A stretch of 35,991 nt of DNA from Bacteroidota bacterium (GCA_018266475.1 JAFEAI010000143.1:1-35991); one strand, 5' to 3'. Numbered from the stretch's first letter, positions 1-9,225 are shown. Made by a program: numbers and translations. Notes: generated by a model from the letters alone, not told the origin.

Positions 1-615
1 CTGAAGACGTTGAACAGGCTCTATCCGCACCCTGCGATCCCCTTGGACCACAGCGACGCGTACACCCTGCTGGTGGCCGTGGTGCTCAGCGCCCAATGCA
101 CGGACAAGAAGGTGAACGAGATCACCTCGCTGCTCTTTGCCAAGGCGAGAACGCCCAAGCAGATGGCCGCCATGGAGGTGGAGGAGATCCGCGAAATCAT
201 CAAGCCTTGCGGCCTCTCACCAGCGAAAAGCAAGGCGCTGCACGGGCTGTCGGAGATCATCCTGGCCAAGCACGGCGGAAAGGTGCCGCACACGTTTGAA
301 GAACTGGAAGCCTTGCCCGGCGTGGGCCACAAGACCGCCAGCGTGGTGATGTCGCAAGCCTTCGGCGTGCCCGCCTTCCCCGTGGACACCCACATCCACC
401 GCTTGGCTTGGCGCTGGGGCCTCAGCACCGGCAAAAACGTGGAGCAGACCGAAAAGGACCTCAAGCGCCTCTTCCCCGAGGACACCTGGAACGCGCTGCA
501 CCTGCAAATCATCTACTTCGGGCGGGAGCACTGCCCGGCGAAGCAGCACGATCCGCGGAAGTGCCCGATCTGCAGCGTGATCGGGAGAAAGGAGCTGTTC
601 TCACCGTTGAAGTAA
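1..615 (+). CDS. nth: Endonuclease III, 5'-truncated by the window edge
   Basis: Base-excision-repair DNA glycosylase/AP lyase acting on oxidised pyrimidines. The reading frame is open back to base 1, and a TTG at 10 is only an internal codon; E. coli Nth has roughly 15-20 more N-terminal residues, so the true start lies outside the window. The helix-hairpin-helix LPGVGHKTASVV carries the catalytic lysine (GHKT), and VDTHIHR supplies the catalytic aspartate. The C-terminal iron-sulfur loop is degenerate: HCPA and CPIC give three cysteines with altered spacing, and the fourth is absent before the stop. I recall that many Bacteroidota Nth proteins have lost this cluster, so the enzyme is probably active without it. 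Identification is firm; only the missing start and the cluster status are open. Confidence 0.95.
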   Translation: MKTLNRLYPHPAIPLDHSDAYTLLVAVVLSAQCTDKKVNEITSLLFAKARTPKQMAAMEVEEIREIIKPCGLSPAKSKALHGLSEIILAKHGGKVPHTFEELEALPGVGHKTASVVMSQAFGVPAFPVDTHIHRLAWRWGLSTGKNVEQTEKDLKRLFPEDTWNALHLQIIYFGREHCPAKQHDPRKCPICSVIGRKELFSPLK

Positions 616-682
616 TCGGCAGGGGCTGCACTGCGGGGCTTCAACAATGATCACGGAACTGCTTGGTTGCCGAAGGGAAGTT

Positions 683-717
683 GGCAGGTGGCAGGTGGCA
701 GGTGGCAGGTGGCAGGT
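683..717. repeat. Tandem repeat, five copies of GGCAGGT
   Basis: Five perfect head-to-tail copies of the heptamer GGCAGGT lie in the gap after nth. Complementary runs (GCCACC-type) follow at about 726-758, so the stretch could fold back on itself. No coding potential was recognised between 616 and 774. It may be a simple repeat expansion or one arm of a dispersed intergenic repeat of this lineage. Confidence 0.85.
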
Positions 718-774
718 GTGCGGTGTTGCCACCGCCAAGCCACTGGCCACCAGCCACCCCTAGAAGGGCACCGA

Positions 775-936
775 TCAGTTCAGTACCACATGCACCTCCC
801 CCACCGGCGGCAGGTGAACCACCTTCAGGGCTTTGCTGTAGTTGAGGATGGCCTGCACAGTGGAAGGTTTAGGCCCTTGGATAACGGGCATCCGGGAACG
901 GTTACGGGAAGATTTCCGAAGCGTAGCGTGTGCCAT
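775..936 (-). CDS. Small hypothetical protein, 53 aa
   Basis: A short frame runs from ATG at 936 to TGA at 775 and encodes 53 residues. It has a basic N-terminus rich in Arg and Ser, then a Pro/Thr/Val stretch followed by ILNYSKAL and a valine-rich tail ending VVLN. The segment around ILNYSKAL resembles short uncharacterised proteins I recall from other Bacteroidota genomes, where a similar core sits near the C-terminus. No function is known to me. The gene lies downstream of the ECF sigma gene on the same strand but beyond that gene's terminator, so it probably has its own promoter. The main doubt is the short length; an alternative is that this is non-coding. Confidence 0.55.
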   Translation of the reverse strand: MAHATLRKSSRNRSRMPVIQGPKPSTVQAILNYSKALKVVHLPPVGEVHVVLN

Positions 937-1002
937 GTAGTGGAGTTTGGTTGATGAACGCCACCCCCGCCCCGCTTATTGCATGGCCCGCCGCCACCCC
1001 AC

Positions 1003-1037
1003 AAAAAGGGCACCCCGGCCCGCAGGCCGGGGTGCCC
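1003..1037 (-). terminator. Rho-independent terminator of the ECF sigma gene
   Basis: A perfect 13-bp inverted repeat (GGGCACCCCGGCC at 1008-1020 and its complement at 1025-1037) encloses a 4-nt loop. On the minus strand it is followed by five T residues. It begins 18 nt past the stop of the sigma factor gene, in the orientation expected for that transcript. Confidence 0.9.
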
Positions 1038-1054
1038 CCAAACTGCCCGCACGG

Positions 1055-1642
1055 CTATGCCCGCTCCAGCACCATGCCGTGCTCCTTGATCAGCTTGCGC
1101 ATGTTGATCAGCGCATAGCGCATCCGTCCCAAGGCCGTGTTGATGCTCACGTCCGTGTGCTCGGCGATCTCCTTGAAGCTCATGCCCAAGTACGTCCGCA
1201 TCACCACCACCTCGCGCTGCTCCCCCGGCAGGCGGTCGATCAGCTTGCGCACATCATCGTCGATCTGCATGTTCACCATGCGTTCCTCCACGTTCTTGTC
1301 CGGCTGCGCATGCGTGGCAAAGACATCGTAGTCATCATTGCTCCGCACCATCGGCATTTTCTTGTTCCGCCGGAAGTGGTCGATCACCAGGTTGTGCGCA
1401 ATGCGCATCACCCACGGCAGGAACTTGCCCTCCTCGTTGTACTTGCCCGCCTTCAGGTGGTGTACCACCTTTATGAAAGCCTCCTGAAAGAGGTCTTCCG
1501 TAAGCACCCGGTCGCGCACCATCAAAAAGATGTGGCTCCACACTTTCCGCTTGTGGCGGTGCAGCAGGACCTCAAATGCGCCCTCGTCACCGGCGGTGTA
1601 CAGGCGTACGAGCTCTACGTCACTAAGCGATTTTGACAGCAT
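1055..1642 (-). CDS. ECF-type RNA polymerase sigma factor
   Basis: A 195-residue sigma-70 family protein with only regions 2 and 4, the ECF layout. Region 2 spans roughly residues 20-95 and includes DLFQEAFIKVVHHL and the core-binding/-10 recognition stretch ending DHFRRN. Region 4 spans about 135-185 and contains LPGEQREVVVM and the helix-turn-helix MSFKEIAEHTDVSINTALGR. No anti-sigma factor is adjacent; the gene is divergent from uvrA and followed by a strong terminator, so it is probably monocistronic. Lone ECF factors of this type are common in Bacteroidota, and the target regulon cannot be read from the sequence. The start is the ATG at 1642, which gives the normal ECF length. Confidence 0.93.
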   Translation of the reverse strand: MLSKSLSDVELVRLYTAGDEGAFEVLLHRHKRKVWSHIFLMVRDRVLTEDLFQEAFIKVVHHLKAGKYNEEGKFLPWVMRIAHNLVIDHFRRNKKMPMVRSNDDYDVFATHAQPDKNVEERMVNMQIDDDVRKLIDRLPGEQREVVVMRTYLGMSFKEIAEHTDVSINTALGRMRYALINMRKLIKEHGMVLERA

Positions 1643-1861
1643 GACCTTTCCGTTTAGGCCCGAAGGGGGTAAAAGGCTCTTCGGCGTAGAGGTCTATGCG
1701 ATGCGCTGTCCTTTGGGTGGTTGGTGGCCGGTTCTACCGGTTATCAGAGGGAAGACGTTCGGTACAAGCAAAACGTTGCCCGGGGGGCGTTTATTGTGCA
1801 AGGGGCCAAAAGCCTTCGGCACCAAATATACTAAACCGATCCGACAGGCTTGCACAAGCGG

Positions 1862-1869
1862 TACCTTTG
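1862..1869 (+). promoter_or_regulatory. Bacteroidota-type -7 element (TACCTTTG) before uvrA
   Basis: TACCTTTG matches the Bacteroidota -7 consensus TAnnTTTG exactly and lies 34 nt before the uvrA ATG at 1904. No clear -33 TTG was found at the ideal spacing. The position favours the ATG at 1904 over an in-frame TTG at 1850, which would lie upstream of the predicted transcript start. No LexA-type operator was recognised. Confidence 0.55.
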
Positions 1870-1903
1870 CCGCCCCTTGGCCAAGACCCCACATAAAGCC
1901 GCA

Positions 1904-4756
1904 ATGCCGGCCCCGGCGGCCCCGCAGACGTTGAACGGGCATCCTCCGCTGCGGCGGCATGGAAGCCCGGGCACCATCCGCGTGGAAGGCGCCCGCGTAC
2001 ACAACCTGAAGAACATCAGCGTGGACATTCCGCGCGGCAAGCTGGTGGTGATCACCGGCCTCAGCGGCAGCGGAAAAAGCTCACTGGCCTTCGACACGCT
2101 GTACGCCGAGGGCCAGCGCCGCTACGTGGTGAGCCTCAGCAGCTACGCGCGCCAGTTCCTCGGCCGCCTGGAAAAGCCCGACGTGGACCGCATCACCGGC
2201 ATCAGCCCGGCTATCGCCATCGAGCAGAAGGTGATGACCAGCAACCCGCGCAGCACCGTGGGCACCAGCACCGAGGTGTACGACCACCTCAAATTGCTCT
2301 TCGCCCGCGTGGGGCGCACCTATAGCCCCATCTCCGGGCACGAGGTGAAAAGGCACACGGTGGAAGATGTGGTGGACGCCGCAGGCACCTTTCCCGAGGG
2401 AAGCACCGTGCTGGTGATGAGCCCGGTGAACCTGCCTGCCGGGCGCAGCCTGCGCGAACACTTGGACGTGCTGCAGCAACAAGGCTTCGCCCGCATACAC
2501 GATGGCAAGGAGGTGCTGCGCATCGAGGACCTGCTGCTTGCCAAGGCCCTGCCGCAGGGGCCGTGGCACCTCGTGCTGGACCGCATCACCGTGGAACCCG
2601 CCAGCGAGGAAATGAAAAGCCGCGTGGCCGACAGCGCCGAGGCCGCCTTCTTTGAAGGACAAGGAACCTGCCTCCTGCTGGGCCAAAACAGCAGCGGCAA
2701 GGGTGTGCTGCGCGAATTCAGCGACCGCTTTGAACTCGACGGCATCACCTTTGAGGAACCCATCCCGAACCTCTTCAGCTTCAACGACCCCGTGGGCGCC
2801 TGCCCCAAGTGCGAAGGCTACGGCAGCATCATCGGCATAGACCCCGACCTGGTGGTGCCCGACAAAAGCCGCTCGGTGTATGATGACTGCGTGGCCCCTT
2901 GGCGCGGCGAAAAGCTCAGCGAATGGAAAGATGATTTCATCCGCGGCGCAAAGGCCTACAACTTCCCCATCCACCGCCCCTACCGCGACCTTGCCGAGGA
3001 AGAGCGCAACCTGCTGTGGAAGGGCGGCCACGCCCTGCACGGCATCGATTCCTTCTTTGCCTACTGCGAGCAGAAAAGCTACAAGATCCAGTACCGCGTG
3101 CTGGCCAGCCGCTACCGCGGCAAAACCACCTGCACCCTGTGCAACGGCACACGCCTGAAGGCCGAGGCCCGCTATGTGAAGGTGGCCGGCCGCGACATCA
3201 GCGAACTCGTGCGTCTGCCCATCGCCGAATGCCTCGCCTTCTTCAGGCAGCTGCAACTACCTCCCGCCGACCACAAGGTGGCCGAGCGCCTGCTGAAGGA
3301 GATCACCAACCGCCTCCGCTACCTGGAAGAGGTGGGCGTGGGCTACCTTACCCTGGACCGCCGCAGCAACACCCTCAGCGGAGGCGAAACGCAGCGCATC
3401 GACCTGGCCACCTCATTGGGCAGCAGCTTGGTGGGCAGCATGTACATCCTTGATGAACCCAGCATCGGCCTGCACCCGCGCGACACCCACCGCCTCATCG
3501 ACGTGCTGAAGCAGCTGCGCGACCTCGGAAACACCGTGATCGTGGTGGAGCACGACGAGGAGATCATGCGCGCGGCGGACCACATCATCGACATGGGGCC
3601 GGAGGCGGGCACCCTTGGCGGCCAGGTGGTCTTCAGCGGAACCCACAAGCAACTTGCGCACAGCGACAGCCTCACCGCCCGCTACCTCACCGGCCGCGAG
3701 CGCATCGCACGCCCCAAGCACCGGCGCACCGTGCGCGACAAGCTGGTGGTAACCGGCGCGCATGAAAACAACCTCAAGGGCATCACCGCGGAATTCCCGC
3801 TGAACATGCTCACCGTGGTCACCGGCGTAAGCGGCAGCGGCAAGACCACCTTGGTAAAGCGCATCCTCTACCCTGCCCTGCGGCGCGAGCTCGAAGGCGG
3901 CGGCGGTGACCGACCCGGCGAGTTCAAGGAACTCTCCGGAGACCTGCACCGCCTGAAGGCCGTGGAGATGGTGGACCAAAACCCCATCGGCCGCTCCTCC
4001 CGCAGCAACCCGGTCACCTATGTAAAGGCGTGGGACGACATCCGCCAGCTGTACAGTGAACTGGACCTCTCCAAGGTGCGCGGCTACAAGCCCGCCTACT
4101 TCAGCTTCAATGTGGACGGCGGCCGCTGCGAGGTGTGCCAGGGCGAGGGCGAAGTACACATCGAGATGCAGTTCATGGCGGACATCACCCTGCCCTGCGA
4201 GGCCTGCCACGGCAAGCGCTTCAAGGAGGAGATCCTCGATGCCAAGTTCCATGGCCAGGATGTGGCCGACGTGCTGGACATGACCGTGGATGATGCCATC
4301 GGCTTCTTCCGCACCCACCAGGATAAGCACCATGCGGTGAAGCGCATCCTGGAAAAACTTCTTCCCTTGCAGGAAACCGGCTTAGGCTACGTGAAGCTGG
4401 GCCAAAGCAGCAGCACGCTCAGCGGCGGCGAGGCGCAACGCATCAAATTGGCCAGCTTCCTGGTGAAGGGCCATGAGGTGCAGCCCACGCTCTTCATCTT
4501 CGACGAACCCACCACCGGGCTGCACTTCCACGACATTGCCAAGTTGCTGAAGGCACTGAACGCCCTGATCGAGAAAGGCCACAGCGTGCTGGTGATCGAG
4601 CACAACCTGGATGTGATCGCCTGCGCCGACCACGTGATCGACCTGGGGCCGGAAGCCGGCGATGCCGGCGGAAACATCGTCTTTGAAGGCACGCCGGAGG
4701 AACTGGTGGCCAGCGGCAAGGGGTACACGGCCGGGTTCCTGAAAGGTGCCCTCTGA
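1904..4756 (+). CDS. uvrA: Excinuclease ABC subunit A
   Basis: The damage-recognition ATPase of nucleotide excision repair, working with UvrB and UvrC. It has two ABC modules. The first Walker [10 protein letters not shown], is at about residues 52-60 and its signature is LSGGETQRI; the second has GVSGSGKTT and [11 protein letters not shown]. Zinc-binding cysteine pairs are visible as CPKC, CTLC, CEVC and CEAC, the last two flanking the C-terminal zinc finger. The 950-residue length from the ATG at 1904 fits the family; starting at the TTG at 1850 would add an unconserved tail and ignore the -7 element at 1862. The gene stands alone, divergent from the sigma factor. Confidence 0.97.
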   Translation: MPAPAAPQTLNGHPPLRRHGSPGTIRVEGARVHNLKNISVDIPRGKLVVITGLSGSGKSSLAFDTLYAEGQRRYVVSLSSYARQFLGRLEKPDVDRITGISPAIAIEQKVMTSNPRSTVGTSTEVYDHLKLLFARVGRTYSPISGHEVKRHTVEDVVDAAGTFPEGSTVLVMSPVNLPAGRSLREHLDVLQQQGFARIHDGKEVLRIEDLLLAKALPQGPWHLVLDRITVEPASEEMKSRVADSAEAAFFEGQGTCLLLGQNSSGKGVLREFSDRFELDGITFEEPIPNLFSFNDPVGACPKCEGYGSIIGIDPDLVVPDKSRSVYDDCVAPWRGEKLSEWKDDFIRGAKAYNFPIHRPYRDLAEEERNLLWKGGHALHGIDSFFAYCEQKSYKIQYRVLASRYRGKTTCTLCNGTRLKAEARYVKVAGRDISELVRLPIAECLAFFRQLQLPPADHKVAERLLKEITNRLRYLEEVGVGYLTLDRRSNTLSGGETQRIDLATSLGSSLVGSMYILDEPSIGLHPRDTHRLIDVLKQLRDLGNTVIVVEHDEEIMRAADHIIDMGPEAGTLGGQVVFSGTHKQLAHSDSLTARYLTGRERIARPKHRRTVRDKLVVTGAHENNLKGITAEFPLNMLTVVTGVSGSGKTTLVKRILYPALRRELEGGGGDRPGEFKELSGDLHRLKAVEMVDQNPIGRSSRSNPVTYVKAWDDIRQLYSELDLSKVRGYKPAYFSFNVDGGRCEVCQGEGEVHIEMQFMADITLPCEACHGKRFKEEILDAKFHGQDVADVLDMTVDDAIGFFRTHQDKHHAVKRILEKLLPLQETGLGYVKLGQSSSTLSGGEAQRIKLASFLVKGHEVQPTLFIFDEPTTGLHFHDIAKLLKALNALIEKGHSVLVIEHNLDVIACADHVIDLGPEAGDAGGNIVFEGTPEELVASGKGYTAGFLKGAL

Positions 4757-4817
4757 GCCAACTGCGGCGATCCGTTGCACCGCTTGCCAACCATCCCGCT
4801 GGTGGCAACAAGCACCG

Positions 4818-5057
4818 TCAGCGCTTGGCTTTTCCGGCCACGATGACCATGCCGCCCACATCCTCCACCGAGATCCCGGAGCCTTTCAGGCCTGAGACTT
4901 GCACCACCCAATCCCCTTCCGCCTCCCGCTTCAGCAGGCACACGCGGATGGAGGTATCACTGTCCAAATAAAACTCCACCCCTGCCGTAGGGTCCAAGTG
5001 GTCGGACGGGCCGGTGGGATGCGTAAGGCGCACTTGAGGGAAACGTGGATGGGACAT
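4818..5057 (-). CDS. Small hypothetical protein, 79 aa
   Basis: A 79-residue protein read from ATG at 5057, beginning MSHPRFPQVRLTHPTG. No signal peptide, membrane segment or known domain is recognised. The composition is that of a small soluble beta-rich protein, with alternating hydrophobic residues near GDWVVQVSGLKG and VGGMVIVAGKAKR. It converges on uvrA, with about 60 bp between the two stops. A longer frame runs upstream to 5264, but its extra residues are low-complexity and cross an inverted repeat, so the internal ATG is preferred. It is judged coding from its protein-like composition; homologues could not be checked. Confidence 0.55.
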   Translation of the reverse strand: MSHPRFPQVRLTHPTGPSDHLDPTAGVEFYLDSDTSIRVCLLKREAEGDWVVQVSGLKGSGISVEDVGGMVIVAGKAKR

Positions 5058-5178
5058 AAGCTCGGGATATTGATTACCGGGTAACAAGATAGGACCGCGA
5101 TGAGACCAACGCCCCGCACGCCCATGGCTATCGCCTCCCAACACTGCGCCTGGCGGCGCATTTCCAATACTTGTACGA

Positions 5179-5295
5179 ACCACGGACCCCCACGGATCGG
5201 CAGGGATCGCGGACCTCTCCGGGCATCGGGCGCAAAGCTGTGGCCCACCTCCCGCATCGCGCACTTATCCGTGTTTATCCGCGTCCATCCGTGGT
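5179..5295. repeat. Dispersed inverted-repeat element (ACCACGGA ends)
   Basis: The segment begins ACCACGGA (5179-5186) and ends with the complementary TCCGTGGT (5288-5295). Inside, ACGGAT on the left faces tandem ATCCG motifs on the right (around 5268-5290). I recall similar ATCCGTG-rich intergenic repeats in many unrelated bacterial genomes. It fills most of the 320-bp gap between 5057 and 5379; nothing else was recognised there. Confidence 0.6.
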
Positions 5296-5378
5296 AGGGA
5301 AATCGGAAAAGCCGCGACCGCAGGGCGCGCAAAGGGCGATAGCCCAGTTGCACCGGCCTGGTCCAAAGGCAATGCGCA

Positions 5379-7241
5379 CTACTCCCTCCGCATCACCTTC
5401 CGGAAGAGCTGCTTGCCCTGCACCATCACCTTCAGCCTGCGGCGGTGCAGCAAAATGCTCGCGTCATGCTCGGTATGGTCCTCCATGCGGTCGCCGTAGG
5501 TTTTCAGCACTGCAGCCAAGCTTAGCAGGCCCACCACCGTGCCGTCTTCCACCACTACCACCGGGTCGTGCGCGGGCGTTCGGGCAATCTCACCCGCAGC
5601 CGTCCGCAGGTCATCATGGCCGCGTACCACGTTGGGCACCTTGGTCCAGTTGGCAATGGCGGAATCCTTCGGCACATTCCGCAGTGCAGCCACGCTCACC
5701 ACGCCTTTGAAGGATTCATCCGCGTCCGTGACAAAGAGGTGCTCCACCTTGGGATCCAATGTGGACAGCAACTCCCCCGCCACCATGCTGCCCGGGGCAA
5801 CGGGCACGCGGCGGTCCATCACCTGCTCCACGGAAACCAGTTCCAGCGCGTCCGGTTCGTAGGAATCCGGCGCACGCACGCCGCGCCGGGCGATCTTCTC
5901 CGTCATGATGGTGTTCGTCATCAGGAAGTATGAAACCAGATAGGATGCCGCACAGGCGCCCAGCAGCGGCAGCAGCGCTTCAATGCGGCCGGTGGTTTCC
6001 AACGCGAACACCACGCTGGTGAGGAATGCCCGCGAGGCACCGGCGAACATGGACGACATGCCCACCAGCACGGCCAACGGCAACACTACGCCCACGGCGG
6101 GGAACATGGCCTGCGCCGCCATGCCCAACAGGCATCCAATGGCGCCGCCGATGGTCATCATGGGCGCCAGTGTTCCTCCGGAAGTGCCGCTCCCCAGGGC
6201 AATGCCCCAGGAGAGCAGCTTGAGGGTGGCCATGCCTATGACCAAGGCCATGGGGGCATTTCCGCTGAGCAGCTCCGAAATGTTCTCGTAGCCCACGCCC
6301 AGCGTACGTGGCGCGAAATAGCCGATCACACCCACGAAAACGCCTCCAATGGCGGGCCACCACATCCAATGCACGGGCAGCTTCGCGAACGTGTCCTCCA
6401 CCCAGTACACGGCCTTGGTGATCACCAGCGACAACAGGCCGATCAGCACGCCCATCACACTGTACGCGAACAGCGCATGGTTGCCGGGAGGGCCGATGGC
6501 GGGCATGGCGAACATGGGCGCACTGCCAAAAAGCAGGTGGTGCATGGCCCCGCCCGTGATGCAGCCCATGGCCACGGGGAGCAGCGAACGCGGGGAGAAC
6601 TCGAAGAGCAGCAGCTCAATGGCCAGAAAGATCGCGGCGATGGGACTGCCGAAAATGGCGCTCATGCCCGCCGTAGCCCCCGCCGCCAGCAGCACCTTGC
6701 GCTCATTGGGCGAGATCCGCAGCAGCTGGCCCACCATGGAGCCCAGCGCGCCGCCCGTGGCTATGATGGGCCCTTCGGCGCCAAACGGCCCGCCCGAGCC
6801 GATGGTGATGGCCGAGGAAACCGGCTTCAACCAAGTGATCGCAGGCTTGATCTTGCTCTGGTTCGTCAGGATCATTTCCATGGCCTCCGGGATGCCGTGC
6901 CCGCGGATCGCCTTGGAACCGTACAACGCCATGAGGCCCACCACCACCCCGCCCATGGTGGGCACCAGCACCACCCACCAGCCTAATTGGTTGTGGCCGG
7001 GCGGCACATATTCAAGCGTGAAGCTGCCGTGAAAACAGAGGTTGGTGATCAGATCGATCAGCATCAACATGCCCTTGGCAAGAAAGCCGATGACCACGGC
7101 GGAGGCCACGGCCAGCACGGTGATCCAGAGCAGTCGCTTTTTGTCCGTGCCGGACTGAGGCTTGGTGCGGGCTTGCCGCAAAGCCAAGTCCAAGTTGGGG
7201 GATACCGGAATGCCGCCTTCCAAATTGGCCTGTTCCTTCAT
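5379..7241 (-). CDS. ClC-family chloride channel/transporter with CBS domains
   Basis: A 620-residue voltage-gated chloride-channel family membrane protein. After a short cytoplasmic N-terminus, many hydrophobic helices carry the selectivity motifs: GHGIPE (variant of GSGIP), GAEGP with the gating/proton glutamate, and GTSGGTLAP (variant of GxFxP). A cytoplasmic tail from about residue 475 onward has a CBS pair, beginning near VEQVMDRRVPVAPG. The gating glutamate suggests either a H+/Cl- exchanger or a gated channel; the sequence does not separate these. The start is the ATG at 7241. The frame stays open upstream to 7316, but a TACATTTG promoter element at 7250-7257 lies between, so the longer form is unlikely. 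Confidence 0.93.
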   Translation of the reverse strand: MKEQANLEGGIPVSPNLDLALRQARTKPQSGTDKKRLLWITVLAVASAVVIGFLAKGMLMLIDLITNLCFHGSFTLEYVPPGHNQLGWWVVLVPTMGGVVVGLMALYGSKAIRGHGIPEAMEMILTNQSKIKPAITWLKPVSSAITIGSGGPFGAEGPIIATGGALGSMVGQLLRISPNERKVLLAAGATAGMSAIFGSPIAAIFLAIELLLFEFSPRSLLPVAMGCITGGAMHHLLFGSAPMFAMPAIGPPGNHALFAYSVMGVLIGLLSLVITKAVYWVEDTFAKLPVHWMWWPAIGGVFVGVIGYFAPRTLGVGYENISELLSGNAPMALVIGMATLKLLSWGIALGSGTSGGTLAPMMTIGGAIGCLLGMAAQAMFPAVGVVLPLAVLVGMSSMFAGASRAFLTSVVFALETTGRIEALLPLLGACAASYLVSYFLMTNTIMTEKIARRGVRAPDSYEPDALELVSVEQVMDRRVPVAPGSMVAGELLSTLDPKVEHLFVTDADESFKGVVSVAALRNVPKDSAIANWTKVPNVVRGHDDLRTAAGEIARTPAHDPVVVVEDGTVVGLLSLAAVLKTYGDRMEDHTEHDASILLHRRRLKVMVQGKQLFRKVMRRE

Positions 7242-7249
7242 GGGGCGGG

Positions 7250-7257
7250 CAAATGTA
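7250..7257 (-). promoter_or_regulatory. -7 element (TACATTTG) just before the ClC gene
   Basis: On the minus strand TACATTTG matches TAnnTTTG exactly and ends only 8 nt before the ATG at 7241. If used, transcription would start at or within a few bases of the start codon, giving a leaderless or nearly leaderless mRNA. Confidence 0.45.
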
Positions 7258-7323
7258 CCGGTTGCGGAAAAAGCCCTGTGGACACCCGTTCCCAAGGATT
7301 CTCGCCTTGCGCACATCCCCGCG

Positions 7324-8832
7324 CTACTCCTTCACGAACCGCGCTGACATGCCAGCCCCCGTACCCTGGATGTGCAGCACGTAGATCCCCCGTGGCAGGT
7401 CCTGCACAACCACCCCACCCTGCGCCAACGTGCCGCGCTGCACCATGCGCCCAAACGCATCCAGGATGATATACCGCGAACCGCCAAGCCCGGCATTTGT
7501 CAGGAAGAGCCGGTCTGATGCGGGGTTGGGGTGGATGGCGACCTCAGGTTCGGCCGGTTCCGCAATGCCTGTCCCGAACGAAATGTCACCGTACTCCACG
7601 CCACCAATGCGCGATGCAATGACATTGGAGGAATACGTTGATGGATTGGACCACTCCGAGGTCCCCACCAGCCCTTCCCTTGTGTTGAAGCGCAATCCAT
7701 GGCGCAGGTCGGGCGATCCAGCGAGCATGCACTCGTTGTCTAAAAAGAATTCCTCCGAACTGAAATTACAGGTGGTGAGCGTGTCCAAGCCGTCCGGTGA
7801 AATGGCCATGCCGAACGGCGAACTTCCCCAGATGTACTGGTACAGGGTATCCAACAAGCCGCCCTTGGCGATATCGTTCGGCGCGGCCTTGAAAAAACCG
7901 TCGCAGTTGAACTTGTAGTACCGCCTTGTGATCCCCGGATGCAGCGTGACGCTTTGATCGGCATGCGTATACACACGGTAGCAGGTGTATACCACGGAAT
8001 CCGCGGTTATCAGGGCATTGGTGATGCTGTCCCGGATGTACTCGTAGTAAGGCGGGCCTTGCACGATATAGCCCGGGTCAATGTAGTTCTCCCACAGCAA
8101 CACGTCGCCGGCCGCCAAGTGGAAATACTCCGTAAAACCCGGTTGCTTGTAGCCATGGGAGATGCCATCGCTTTCCATGCCGATCAGCCGGAAGGATCGC
8201 GGTTCCCATGAAGGCGGATGAATGAGGAAGTGAATGAAGGGCACATACTCCACCAAGCCATGGGCTTTGCTCAGCCGGAACTGGAGGTCGTCGATCGGAT
8301 CATTGGTCCCGACCGCTTCCAACGAGTAGGTCTTCACACTATCGGACACGCCTAAAAACTTCTCTTCGGAAATGCCGGTACAGCTGACCTGGATGTCGCT
8401 GAAGGCATTCCCCGGGTACGTGGAGGATATGATCCAGCTCTGGCCTACCGCGGCGTTCGGAAGGAAGTAAAAAGGCGTGTTGCTGTACCCGGACCGGAAA
8501 TACAACGTGTCCCCGCGCTCGAATATGGAATCCATTACGAGGGTCATGTCCAACGTGCCTTCCATGGGGTAGTACGTTGCCATGTGCTCCAATCCATACG
8601 CCGCGCAGTTCCCGGCCTGGGCGCGGCGGAAACTCCGTTTGTTGAACAAATACCTTCCTCCTTGGGGATCCTCCCAAACCGAATCCATCAACACCATTTC
8701 GACCTGGAGCGTGTTCTGTGCGGCGTATTGGAAAAAACTGCGCTGCCCCAACGGAAACAGCTCCCACTGCGCCACCAACGGCAATGCGCCCGAACAAGCC
8801 AAGCCAAGTAGAAGCTGTTTCAAGTTGTTCAT
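7324..8832 (-). CDS. Secreted protein with T9SS type A C-terminal sorting domain
   Basis: A 502-residue exported protein. The N-terminus MNNLKQLLLGLACSGALPLVAQ is a typical Sec signal peptide cleaved near VAQ. The last 80 or so residues form a Por secretion tail: IHPNPASDRLFL, then IILDAFGRMVQRG, and a C-terminal LPRGIYVLHIQG strand, which directs export by the type IX secretion system. The central 400 residues resemble no domain I know; they are rich in Tyr, Ser and Asp and contain few Cys. It is transcribed on the minus strand toward the ClC gene. A TAATTTAA motif at 8840-8847, one mismatch from the -7 consensus, precedes the ATG at 8832. Confidence 0.88.
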   Translation of the reverse strand: MNNLKQLLLGLACSGALPLVAQWELFPLGQRSFFQYAAQNTLQVEMVLMDSVWEDPQGGRYLFNKRSFRRAQAGNCAAYGLEHMATYYPMEGTLDMTLVMDSIFERGDTLYFRSGYSNTPFYFLPNAAVGQSWIISSTYPGNAFSDIQVSCTGISEEKFLGVSDSVKTYSLEAVGTNDPIDDLQFRLSKAHGLVEYVPFIHFLIHPPSWEPRSFRLIGMESDGISHGYKQPGFTEYFHLAAGDVLLWENYIDPGYIVQGPPYYEYIRDSITNALITADSVVYTCYRVYTHADQSVTLHPGITRRYYKFNCDGFFKAAPNDIAKGGLLDTLYQYIWGSSPFGMAISPDGLDTLTTCNFSSEEFFLDNECMLAGSPDLRHGLRFNTREGLVGTSEWSNPSTYSSNVIASRIGGVEYGDISFGTGIAEPAEPEVAIHPNPASDRLFLTNAGLGGSRYIILDAFGRMVQRGTLAQGGVVVQDLPRGIYVLHIQGTGAGMSARFVKE

Positions 8833-8939
8833 TTCCGCGTTAAATTAACCTCACCCGAACAGGAAGACACTCTTCCACCGTGGAACGCTGCCCCGCTCTT
8901 TCCCCTTGGCCAGGGCTATCGCTTCTTATCGACTTGAAT

Positions 8940-9115
8940 TTCAACCACAGAGGCACAGAGGGCACGGAGAATACGGACGGCAGAGTACTATTGGGCTGGA
9001 AAGAGGCCACGGAGGCGGCCTTCGGCCGTGAAATTGACAGTTTCTATTCCCCGCGCAAGGAGGACCTCTGTGTTCTCTCCCGCAAGCGGGATGAAACATG
9101 TGCCTCTGTGGTGAA
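8940..9115. repeat. MITE-like inverted repeat element (CCACAGAGGCAC ends)
   Basis: The left end TTCAACCACAGAGGCAC (8940-8956) is matched by the inverted GTGCCTCTGTGGTGAA (9100-9115), differing by one inserted A. Further inside, CACAGAG faces CTCTGTG (9065-9072). The 176-bp unit has no convincing ORF. I recall CACAGAGGCACAGAG-type repeats as widely dispersed intergenic sequences in diverse bacteria. It occupies most of the gap between the T9SS gene and the DUF58 gene. Confidence 0.75.
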
Positions 9116-9225
9116 GGATTAAGAGGCGATGGCCCTGTCCCCTTGGCCGACCATAGCTCCAACTCCCCCACCTTTGCACACCCGCCAGCCGGCAGATCAG
9201 CCCTTTGGCAAAGTACCCGCGCACC

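Noticed and set aside
2081-3256. A 391-codon minus-strand frame inside uvrA
   Set aside because: It is wholly antisense to conserved uvrA coding sequence and has no recognisable domain.
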